This document shows positions 19,401-26,798 of a stretch of DNA of 64,000 nucleotides, one piece after another; within the stretch, counting starts at the first letter, position 1; each line of letters begins with the position of its first letter. Below the pieces are notes generated by a model. The model did not search any database. It saw only the letters and a list, made by a program, of their open reading frames with translations, and was not told where the DNA came from. Source of the DNA: Levilinea sp. (GTDB lineage: Bacteria > Chloroflexota > Anaerolineae > Anaerolineales > Anaerolineaceae); contig JARKPO010000066.1 of the NCBI GenBank assembly GCA_029975215.1, positions 62,001-126,000 of the forward strand. The letters are read 5' to 3'. A program made the translations under genes and the position numbers.

Positions 19401-20108
19401 CTAGTCCCGATCGCGGCCCATGAGCAAAAAGGCGTAATACAGCAGGGTGGAAATCGCCTGAATGGCGGCAGCGACGTAGGTGAGTGCGGCAGCATCCAGA
19501 ACAGCGTTAATGCCCTTCGATTCCTGCTGGTAGATCACACCAGATGTGGTGAGCCAGGCTTTAGCGCGGCGGGTGGCGTCGAACTCGACTGGCAGGGTGA
19601 TGAAGGCGAAGAGGGCGGTGGCAGCGAAGAGGAGCAGCCCAGCCCAGGCGATCTGCGTACCGATGGTACCGGCCAGGAAGAGGCCGACCATGAAGATGAT
19701 GGGGCCAACCCAACTGCCAATCTGCACGGCGGGGACCATGGCGGTGCGGAAGCGCAGGGGAACGTAGTTGTCGGCGTCTTGTATTGCGTGGCCGGCCTCG
19801 TGGGCGGCGATGCCCGCGGCAGCCAGACTGGGGCTGCCGTACACATTGGGCGACAGGCGCAGAACCTTCTGAACCGGATCGTAATGGTCGCTGAGGAAGC
19901 CGGAGACCTGCTCGACCCGCACGGAACGCAGGCCGTTGGAATCTAACATGCGACGGGCCACCTCGGCGCCAGTAAGGCCCACATAGCTGCGTTGGCGCGA
20001 ATAGCGTTCAAAAGCGCCTTTGACTTTGAACTGAGCCCAAAAGCCGAGCAGCAAAGCCGGAAGGCTGAAAAGAAGATATAATCCATACCCACCCAAGAAA
20101 CTAGACAT
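19401..20108 (-). CDS. Membrane zinc metallopeptidase, YugP family
   Basis: Predicted integral-membrane metalloprotease of the Zn_peptidase_2 (YugP/HtpX-like) family. The zinc motif HEAGH lies in AGIAAHEAGHAIQDAD near residue 105, and LPVEFDATRRA supplies the downstream ligand region. Hydrophobic helices occur at the N-terminus, around residues 125-170 and at the C-terminus. Its 235 residues are typical. Substrates are not known. It is the upstream partner of the large lipoprotein, 2 nt apart. Confidence 0.88.
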   Translation of the reverse strand: MSSFLGGYGLYLLFSLPALLLGFWAQFKVKGAFERYSRQRSYVGLTGAEVARRMLDSNGLRSVRVEQVSGFLSDHYDPVQKVLRLSPNVYGSPSLAAAGIAAHEAGHAIQDADNYVPLRFRTAMVPAVQIGSWVGPIIFMVGLFLAGTIGTQIAWAGLLLFAATALFAFITLPVEFDATRRAKAWLTTSGVIYQQESKGINAVLDAAALTYVAAAIQAISTLLYYAFLLMGRDRD

Positions 20109-20227
20109 AGATCCTCGCTTGATCTCCTATATCGGTAATAGTCAATGTGTTGCAACATCTTTGTACATTGGTTCTATTTTAGCCGGAAAGGATTAAAAAA
20201 GGTTTAAAGCAATACAAGAATCATATA

Positions 20228-20253
20228 AAAACGCTCCCGACTGGGAGCGTTTT
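20228..20253 (-). terminator. Terminator downstream of tRNA-Arg
   Basis: Eleven-bp arms AAAACGCTCCC and GGGAGCGTTTT around a 4-nt loop, giving a T run on the minus strand. It starts 7 nt after the encoded CCA of the tRNA. Confidence 0.85.
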
Positions 20254-20260
20254 GGGTGGG

Positions 20261-20335
20261 TGGCGCGCCCGCCGAGACTCGAACTCGGGCTTCTGCCTCC
20301 GGAGGGCAACGTGATGTCCACTTCACTACGGGCGC
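20261..20335 (-). tRNA. tRNA-Arg (anticodon CCG)
   Basis: Folds as a full cloverleaf: acceptor GCGCCCG/CGGGCGC, D stem GTGA/TCAC, anticodon stem TTGCC/GGCAG with loop CTCCGGA (anticodon CCG), and T stem CCGAG/CTCGG with loop TTCGAGT. Discriminator G and CCA are encoded. It reads CGG arginine codons. It lies between prsW and the YugP-type gene, with its own terminator. Confidence 0.95.
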
Positions 20336-20392
20336 AATAGCATTATTTTACCATAGCGGAAAGGATACGCAAAGGTTAAGCGTTGGGGAAAA

Positions 20393-21382
20393 TCAGGCAG
20401 CCGCTGTAGGCGAGAGGGACTGCAACTCGGCGCGCAGGCGGTGGATGATTTGCTGGTTGCCTTGCTCATCTCCCAGGCTGGCCAGTTGATTCTTTTTGTG
20501 GGCCAGTTCGCCGCATAGGCGATAAAAACGGCGGGTAGCTGTATAACGGCCATTGAAAAGAGCGTTCACATGGGCGGCGGTGCGGCTCCAGGGCGAACAG
20601 GCAGTCTGGTATTGGGGGAGGGTGAGGATGCCGAGGGCGATTTCTTCCTGTAAATGCTGAACCAGCAGACGTCGTTCGGCGTAGATGCGGTAGAGCACGA
20701 AAGCGAACATGAGCGCCCAACCGAGCCAATCCAGCAGGCTGCCAAAGACAAACCCACCCAGGCCGGGGATGAGACTGGCGATGAGGTTGTGTACCGAATG
20801 GGTGAAAGCGGCGGCGGTGAGGCCGGCCAGGGGGGCCAGGATCTTGACGGTGGAAGATTTGCTGAGGCGAGCCACAGCCAGGCCGATGCCGGTAAAGGAG
20901 GTATAAAAGGGGTGCTGCCAACCCACAATCAGAACGCGGATGATGACCAGCGAGAAAAGACCGCTCCAGCCGTTCTCTTGGTAACCGTAACTGTAGATGT
21001 AAAAGGCGTTTTCGGTGGCAGCAAAACCCAGGGCGGTTACGGCGGCGTAGATGAGACCGTCGAGAATGGAGTCAAATTCGCTATGGAAGGCTAAAAAAAC
21101 CAGGAGGACGGCCAAGCCCTTGAAAATTTCTTCGATGATGGGAGCCGTGAGGGTGGAGCTGGTAAATTCTGCGGCTATCTCAGAGCCGGTGAGCACGTAA
21201 ACGCCGACCCCGACCGAGGTGTTGAGCACGAAAGAAAGCCCGGCAGCCACCAACGCACCCCAGGTGAAGGCGGCGCCCAGCAAGATCTTCGGTTCTTTCT
21301 CATACCGGTCGAGCCAGTAGACAAAGATGGCAAAGAGAAACATGGGCACAAAGCCGAAGAAAAGAGAGGCAAGGATGGCCAC
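20393..21382 (-). CDS. PrsW family intramembrane metalloprotease
   Basis: Polytopic membrane protease; the founding member cleaves an anti-sigma factor. Family motifs are visible: YWLDRYEKEP near the N-terminus, APIIEEIFKGLAVLL containing the EExxK motif, DGLIYAAVTALGFAATEN, and a later TAAAFTHSVHN with the conserved His. About eight hydrophobic segments are followed by a charged C-terminal tail. The start is GTG with GGAG six nt upstream. No anti-sigma factor gene is nearby, so the substrate is unknown. Confidence 0.88.
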   Translation of the reverse strand: MAILASLFFGFVPMFLFAIFVYWLDRYEKEPKILLGAAFTWGALVAAGLSFVLNTSVGVGVYVLTGSEIAAEFTSSTLTAPIIEEIFKGLAVLLVFLAFHSEFDSILDGLIYAAVTALGFAATENAFYIYSYGYQENGWSGLFSLVIIRVLIVGWQHPFYTSFTGIGLAVARLSKSSTVKILAPLAGLTAAAFTHSVHNLIASLIPGLGGFVFGSLLDWLGWALMFAFVLYRIYAERRLLVQHLQEEIALGILTLPQYQTACSPWSRTAAHVNALFNGRYTATRRFYRLCGELAHKKNQLASLGDEQGNQQIIHRLRAELQSLSPTAAA

Positions 21383-21405
21383 AAAGAACTCCGAGGAAGG
21401 AAAAT

Positions 21406-22038
21406 TCAGGAGGCTAGGAAATGCAGTGCAGTGCGTTCGACGCGGGCGGCATTGACGGGGATGCCGAGGACGTCCAGGACTTCTTCTGGGCGTCCGGTGG
21501 CGCCTTCGCGGGCAGACAGCTGCATATGCAAGGTGGGCGGCTGGCTGCTGACAACTGTGAGAGACTCAATGAGCGGGCGCAGGTCATACTGCTTTTCACG
21601 GCGTACGCGCAGGAGCTCGGAAGCGGCCAGCAGGTCATCCACGGCAGTGCGAAGGGTTTCGAGGGCTGGTGAGTCGAGCAGCCAGAGCGTATATTCCGCG
21701 GAACGCACCTGGGTTTGCAGAGACGGCAGGCTGAGATCCACCATCTGAACCTGCTGAATGGTTAACCCTGGGGGGGCAGCTTTTTGGAGAGCGGCCTGCA
21801 CCTGTTCCGGCGTTCGTTCTTCTTCTAACCAGGCGTCCAGAACCTCGGCCTGACTGGTCATGCCCAGGGGTAGGGGGCAGGCCTGGTTGAGGCGAGGCTG
21901 GGGATGAAAGCCCTGGGAATAAGCCAGGGGCAGCTGGGCGCGGCGGAAGGTACGTTCCCAAATGCGGTGGACATCCAGATTGGCGGTGTAACGCAGGTCT
22001 GGTCCCTTGGAGTAAAGAATCCGGTAGCGGATGGTCAT
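21406..22038 (-). CDS. DUF2344 (TIGR03936) protein, radical SAM partner
   Basis: The domain starts MTIRYRILYSKGPDLRYTAN and contains PLAYSQGFHPQPRLNQACPLPLG, the signature of the radical-SAM-linked DUF2344 family. In many bacteria it is fused to the C-terminus of the TIGR03960 radical SAM protein. Here it is a separate gene whose ATG overlaps the radical SAM stop as ATGA, with CGGAGG inside the upstream gene. The start was set there rather than 18 codons upstream. The reaction is unknown; an RNA or ribosome-related role has been proposed only from context. Confidence 0.85.
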   Translation of the reverse strand: MTIRYRILYSKGPDLRYTANLDVHRIWERTFRRAQLPLAYSQGFHPQPRLNQACPLPLGMTSQAEVLDAWLEEERTPEQVQAALQKAAPPGLTIQQVQMVDLSLPSLQTQVRSAEYTLWLLDSPALETLRTAVDDLLAASELLRVRREKQYDLRPLIESLTVVSSQPPTLHMQLSAREGATGRPEEVLDVLGIPVNAARVERTALHFLAS

Positions 22039-23942
22039 GCGGTTTCCTCCGGAACGGTGGCAGAGCGGGGGGCGGGAATGGGGCAGAACCATTCGTCCTC
22101 GCCCAAGGAGCGGCGCATTTCATTGAAGGTGGGCAGGATGCCGCAGGCGTAACACTGCTCGCGGCAGTCGGGGCGCAGACATTCCTCCTGGCTCATTTTA
22201 AATTCCTGGATCAGGTAGCTTTTGCGGACGCCAGGCGAGATGTGATCCCAGGGAAAGACTTCATCCAGCGGACGTTCGCGGTGGCTGTAAAAATCGGGGT
22301 CAAGGCCAACTTCTGCAAAGGCAGCCTGCCAGGATTCAAAGTTGTGCTGGTCTTGCCATGCGTCAAATTTGACACCATGTTTCCAGGCGGAGTAGACCAC
22401 TTCAGCCATGCGCCGGTCGCCGCGGCTGAGCCAAGATTCAAGCAGGGTATCGTGCGGGTCGGTCCAGGTGACTTTAACCCCGGCACTGCGTAATTCGTCG
22501 CGAACAACGCGCAGTTTGGAGCGGATAAGGTCGAAGGAATTGGTGGCAGCCCATTGGAAAGGTGTATGGGGTTTGGGAACCAGGGTGCCCAGGCCGATAT
22601 TGAGATTAGCGCGTTTGCCGATAACGGAACGCCCTTCGCGCAGAACCGCTTTGCACAGGTCGACGATGGCCTGCACGTCTTCCATAGTCTCTCCAGGTTG
22701 ACCGATCATGAAATAGAGCTTGACGGTCGTCCAGCCGCGGCTGTAAATGGCGCGGGCTGTGTCCAGGAGCTGTTGGGAGGCGATGGGCTTATTGATGATG
22801 CGGCGCATGCGGTCGGAGGCGGCTTCTGGGGCCAGGGTGAAACCGCCCTGACGGGAGCCGCGCAGTTTTTCCATGAGGTCAATGGAAAATGAATCGATGC
22901 GCAGAGACGGCAGCGAGATGGTCAGATGACGTTGGGCAAAGCGCTCCGACATGGTTTCGACCAGTTCCAGGATGGGGCGGTAGTCGGAGGAGGAGAGGGA
23001 GAGCAGAGCGACTTCTTCAAAACCGGTAGAGATTAGAGCCTGCTGGATGGCGTCGACGACTTCGGCTACGGGGCGCTCGCGAACAGGACGGTTGATGACG
23101 CCCGCGTGACAGAAGCGGCAGCCGCGGGTGCAGCCGCGCATGATTTCCACGGCGATACGGTTATGGACGACATCAATATTGGGAACCAGGAAGCGCGTGG
23201 GCGGGGGCGGCAGAGTGGGGACGATGCGCTTGAGGATGGTTTTCGGTGCAGAAGGGTGAATGCAGCGCACCTGGGCGATGGTTCCGTCGGGGTGATATTC
23301 GGGTTCATAGAAGGACGGCACGTACACGCCAGAAATCTGGGCCAGGCGCTCCAGCAAGGCGGCGCGGGGGGCAGCAGAGGCTTTCCAGGCCTGATGGGCG
23401 GCGACGATTTCATGGATGACCTCTTCACCTTCGCCGACCACAAAGGCGTCGATGAAGGGTGCCATCGGCTCGGGATTGAAGGCAGTGTGCCCTCCGGCAA
23501 TAACCAGGGGATGTTCACCGCTGCGCTCGGCGGAGCGCATGGGGATTTGGGCCAGATCGAGGAGGTTGAGGGTGTTGGTGAAGAGGGTCTCGTAGGGCAG
23601 GGTGAAAGCGAGAATGTCAAAGTCAGCCAGGGCGCGGCGCGATTCCAAAGCGTAGAGCGGGATTTCGGCCTGCCGCATGGCGGCTTCCATATCCAGCCAG
23701 GGGGCATAGGCACGCTCGGCGAGCACATCTGCACGCTGGTTGAGGGATTCGTAGAAAATGGCCAGGCCCAGGTTGGGCAGACCGATGTCGTAAATATCGG
23801 GGAAGATCAGGGCGACGCGGGTGGAAACAGAATCCCAGGGTTTACGCACCTGATTAAATTCGCCGCCGTGATAGCGGCCTGGTTTTTCAACCGTTAATAA
23901 TATCCGCTCGAGGCGGTCTTGAATCTCTTGAGGGGTTAGCAA
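22035..23942 (-). CDS. B12-binding domain radical SAM protein, TIGR03960 family
   Basis: An N-terminal B12-binding-like domain (RVALIFPDIYDIGLPNLGLAIFY) precedes a radical SAM core with CTRGCRFC (CxxxCxxC). A Cys-rich tail, ECLRPDCREQCYACGI, ends the chain and may hold a further cluster. The reaction is not known. I place the start at TTG 23942, where AAGGA lies 8 nt upstream. A longer reading frame reaches 28 codons further, but it would run through the terminator of the SDR gene. The family's LTPQEIQDRLERILL region begins right after this TTG. It is translationally coupled to the DUF2344 gene. Confidence 0.85.
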   Translation of the reverse strand: MLTPQEIQDRLERILLTVEKPGRYHGGEFNQVRKPWDSVSTRVALIFPDIYDIGLPNLGLAIFYESLNQRADVLAERAYAPWLDMEAAMRQAEIPLYALESRRALADFDILAFTLPYETLFTNTLNLLDLAQIPMRSAERSGEHPLVIAGGHTAFNPEPMAPFIDAFVVGEGEEVIHEIVAAHQAWKASAAPRAALLERLAQISGVYVPSFYEPEYHPDGTIAQVRCIHPSAPKTILKRIVPTLPPPPTRFLVPNIDVVHNRIAVEIMRGCTRGCRFCHAGVINRPVRERPVAEVVDAIQQALISTGFEEVALLSLSSSDYRPILELVETMSERFAQRHLTISLPSLRIDSFSIDLMEKLRGSRQGGFTLAPEAASDRMRRIINKPIASQQLLDTARAIYSRGWTTVKLYFMIGQPGETMEDVQAIVDLCKAVLREGRSVIGKRANLNIGLGTLVPKPHTPFQWAATNSFDLIRSKLRVVRDELRSAGVKVTWTDPHDTLLESWLSRGDRRMAEVVYSAWKHGVKFDAWQDQHNFESWQAAFAEVGLDPDFYSHRERPLDEVFPWDHISPGVRKSYLIQEFKMSQEECLRPDCREQCYACGILPTFNEMRRSLGEDEWFCPIPAPRSATVPEETA

Positions 23943-24017
23943 TCTCAGATCCTTTGTTGAATTTGGCCAAAATTTGCCTAATTGTACCCGTTTTTTTGCG
24001 GCTTGGGCGGCAGGATG

Positions 24018-24051
24018 AAAAAACACCCTGCCGCTGGGTGGGGCAGGGTGT
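24018..24051 (-). terminator. Terminator of the DUF503-SDR operon
   Basis: Ten-bp arms ACACCCTGCC and GGCAGGGTGT, then six T on the minus strand. It lies just after the SDR stop and supports the shorter start for the radical SAM gene. Confidence 0.85.
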
Positions 24052-24076
24052 GGGGGAATGCAAAAGGAGGAGGGGG

Positions 24077-24868
24077 TTAGAGAACGCCTTTGTACATGCC
24101 GCCTTCAACGGTGAGCATGACGCCGGTGATGTACGAGGCGGCCGGGGAAAGCAGAAAGACGGCGGCGCGGGCAAATTCCTCCGGTTTGGCCAAACGCCCT
24201 AAGGGGCTTTCGGCTGCCTGCCTTTTAATCTCTTCTTCGATGGTGGTGTTGTTCTTTTGGGCGCGGAATTCCATCAGGTCGCGCACGCGCTCGGTCTCGG
24301 TCCAACCGGGGAGGATGGAGTTAAAACGGATGCCCTGGGGACCTAATTCCAGCGCGAGGGACTTGGTGAGCCCAACGGTGGCGGCGCGGATGCTGTTGGA
24401 CAGCACCAGGTTGGGGATGGGCTGCTTGACGGAATAGGAGGTGATGGTGAGTACCGAAGCGGCAGAGGATTGGCGCAGGGAGGGCAAGGCAGCACGGATG
24501 AGGCGCACCTGGCTGAGGAAAGACAGATCGACGGCTTTTTGCCAGGCGGCGTCATCAAAGCTGTCAAAAGCGCCAGAGGGGGGGCCGCCTGCGTTGCACA
24601 CCAACAGATCCAGGCCGCCAAAGGCGGCCAGGGTGTCTTTCACGGCGGCGGCTGGGCCTTCGGGGGAGGTCATATCGGCAGGGATGGGCTGCACCTGGGC
24701 GCCGGTTTCCTGGTGAATTTTCTCAGCGGCTTGGGTGAGGGTATCTCCACCGCGGCTGTTGAGGGCAATGTGACAGCCTTCCTGAGCCAGGAGGTGGGCG
24801 GTGGCATAGCCCAGGCCGCGGCTGGCGCCGGTGACGAGAGCGACTTTGCCTTTGAGGTTGAGATCCAT
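24077..24868 (-). CDS. SDR-fold protein lacking the catalytic YxxxK
   Basis: Rossmann-fold protein of the short-chain dehydrogenase family. The cofactor motif TGASRGLG (residues 13-20) and CNAGG are normal, and Ser144 sits at the catalytic Ser position. The expected Tyr and Lys are replaced by Leu156 and Ile160 (LSNSI instead of YxxxK). The C-terminus PEEFARAAVFLLSPAASYIT is typical. This matches a known BKR-like SDR subgroup without the standard tetrad. Dehydrogenase activity is doubtful; a different mechanism or cofactor-sensing role is possible. AGGAG precedes the ATG, 9 nt after the DUF503 gene. Confidence 0.85.
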   Translation of the reverse strand: MDLNLKGKVALVTGASRGLGYATAHLLAQEGCHIALNSRGGDTLTQAAEKIHQETGAQVQPIPADMTSPEGPAAAVKDTLAAFGGLDLLVCNAGGPPSGAFDSFDDAAWQKAVDLSFLSQVRLIRAALPSLRQSSAASVLTITSYSVKQPIPNLVLSNSIRAATVGLTKSLALELGPQGIRFNSILPGWTETERVRDLMEFRAQKNNTTIEEEIKRQAAESPLGRLAKPEEFARAAVFLLSPAASYITGVMLTVEGGMYKGVL

Positions 24869-24877
24869 AGGGCACTC

Positions 24878-25162
24878 CTACAATAACTCGATATGGTGTT
24901 GGAGAACGGGAAGATTCGGCCAGTGATTTTCGAAGTAGGTGAGGACGTTCATCAGGCTTGCCTGCGCCACCTGGCGGTCTGAGGTGAGCACAGCTGCCCC
25001 GATCACCGCTTGTGACCAGTGATCTTGAAGATCCAGTTCTGCGGTGGAGAGGTTAAACTCTCGGTGCAGGTGAGACAAGATAGGCTTGATTTGGCTGCGT
25101 TTCTCTTTCAGCGAGCGGCAGCCGGGGATTTCCAGGTAAAGGGTGAGGATGCCTATGACCAT
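24878..25162 (-). CDS. DUF503 family protein
   Basis: Small conserved protein of unknown function, 94 residues. It has MVIGILTLYLEIPGCRSLKEKRSQ and later AELDLQDHWSQAVIGAAVLTSD, both family hallmarks. DUF503 genes often lie beside rbfA/infB in other bacteria, but not here. The frame extends 22 codons upstream; MVIG was chosen because the family begins there. It appears to be the first gene of a pair with the SDR-fold protein. Confidence 0.85.
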   Translation of the reverse strand: MVIGILTLYLEIPGCRSLKEKRSQIKPILSHLHREFNLSTAELDLQDHWSQAVIGAAVLTSDRQVAQASLMNVLTYFENHWPNLPVLQHHIELL

Positions 25163-25347
25163 CGCAGCACTCAGGGCAGGTGTAACCGAAGGTATGTTTA
25201 CTTTAATGCATAGAAGGGACAGAGTCAATTCATGCGGTGCTGTGATTTACCGCTGGGCTTCCCTCTTGCGGATTGGGTCACCGCCGGGTACAATGCCTGA
25301 CACAAATGCCTGCCGGGGAGTAAAAAGCCGGCATGAAAAGGACCTGG

Positions 25348-26772
25348 ATGGACACTGAGACCGCTTATCAAGAGGCGTTGACCTATCTGTACAGCTTTGT
25401 GGATTACAGCATGACGCGGGCGCTGCAATTTTCGCCGGAAAAATTTGATTTATCGCGCATGGAGCGTCTGTTGGAGCGGCTGGGGAACCCGCAGCGGCAA
25501 TACCCCATTGTGCATGTGGCCGGCACCAAAGGAAAAGGTTCGACGGCGGCCATGATCGCCTCGGCGTTGAGCGCGGCGGGCTATCGGGTGGGGTTTTACA
25601 CATCGCCGCATTTGCAGGATTTTACCGAGCGGATTCAGCTGGATGGGCGGTTGATCTCACACCGGCAGCTGGCTGATCTGGTGGCGGAGATGAAGCCGGT
25701 TGCGGCGGAAATTCCGCAGTTGACCACCTTTGAGCTGACCACGGCGGCGGCATTTTTGTTTTTTGCGCGTCAGGGGGCGACGGCGGCAGTGGTTGAAGTG
25801 GGGCTGGGGGGACGGTTGGACGCTACTAATGTGGTTTCGCCGCTGGTTTCAGTGATCACCTCCATTTCGTTTGATCACATGAACCTGCTGGGCAGCACAT
25901 TGGGGCAGATCGCGGCAGAGAAAGCCGGGATCATTAAGCCGGGGCGGCCCGTCGTCAGCGCACCGCAGAAGATGGAAGCGCTGGAAGTGATTGAACAATC
26001 GGCCAAAAGGCAGAATGCCGGGTTGACGGTGGTGGGACGGGATGTTCTCTTTGCTGACTGGACACACCAGATGGATGGACAGACTCTGGTGGTGTGGAAG
26101 GCCGAAGAGCAGGAACGCGTGAACCGCTGGATGGACGCGGGCGGTGAAGGCCCGCACGGGCCGGTGCAGCTGCGCACGCCGTTGTTGGGCTATCATCAGG
26201 TGGAGAACGCAGCCACGGCTTATGCAGCTTTGCTGAGCGTACGCGAAGCGGGGCTTCCGGTGGACGATGCGGCCATTGAGCGCGGATTCGAGAAAGTCTT
26301 TTGGCCGGGGCGCTTTGAAGTGCTGCGCCAGGAACCGCCGGTGGTGGTCGATTCGGCCCATAACCGCGATTCTGCTCTGCGCCTACGGTTGGCGATTGAT
26401 GATTACCTGCCCGGCAAGCCAGTTGTGCTGCTGTTTGGGGCTTCAGAAGATAAGGATTTAGAGGGGATGTTCGCGGAATTGCTGCCGCGGGTGCGGCAGG
26501 TGGTGGTGACCGAGTCTTTTCATCCGCGGGCAGCGAAGGCAGAAGATCTGGCCGCTCTGGTGCGGCGTTTTGGTCGGCCGGTGGAGATTGTGCGGCCAGC
26601 GCGGGCGGCCTTGGAACGCGCCATGAATTTGGCGGGCAGTCAGGCGGCGGTTGTGGTGGCCGGCAGCCTGTTTATTTCGGCGGAGGCCCGCGATGCGTGG
26701 CAGGCCCTGGGTCTGCCCCTGCGCCGATTTGCGACATGGGATGAAATGGATGATCCATCACCGCTCGGGTGA
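25348..26772 (+). CDS. folC: Bifunctional folylpolyglutamate/dihydrofolate synthase
   Basis: ATP-dependent Mur-ligase-fold enzyme that adds glutamate to dihydropteroate and folates. Visible elements are YQEALTYLYSFVDYS, the P-loop HVAGTKGKGSTAAMI, the omega-loop TSPHLQDFTERIQ, EVGLGGRLDATN, and DSAHNRDSALRL in the C-terminal domain. I chose the ATG at MDTETAY, with AAAAGGA upstream; an ATG five codons earlier is also possible. lon starts 26 nt downstream, so the two may share a transcript, though a TACAAT lies at the junction. Confidence 0.93.
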   Translation: MDTETAYQEALTYLYSFVDYSMTRALQFSPEKFDLSRMERLLERLGNPQRQYPIVHVAGTKGKGSTAAMIASALSAAGYRVGFYTSPHLQDFTERIQLDGRLISHRQLADLVAEMKPVAAEIPQLTTFELTTAAAFLFFARQGATAAVVEVGLGGRLDATNVVSPLVSVITSISFDHMNLLGSTLGQIAAEKAGIIKPGRPVVSAPQKMEALEVIEQSAKRQNAGLTVVGRDVLFADWTHQMDGQTLVVWKAEEQERVNRWMDAGGEGPHGPVQLRTPLLGYHQVENAATAYAALLSVREAGLPVDDAAIERGFEKVFWPGRFEVLRQEPPVVVDSAHNRDSALRLRLAIDDYLPGKPVVLLFGASEDKDLEGMFAELLPRVRQVVVTESFHPRAAKAEDLAALVRRFGRPVEIVRPARAALERAMNLAGSQAAVVVAGSLFISAEARDAWQALGLPLRRFATWDEMDDPSPLG

Positions 26773-26798
26773 GGGTACAATAGGGATAAGGAAAAATT

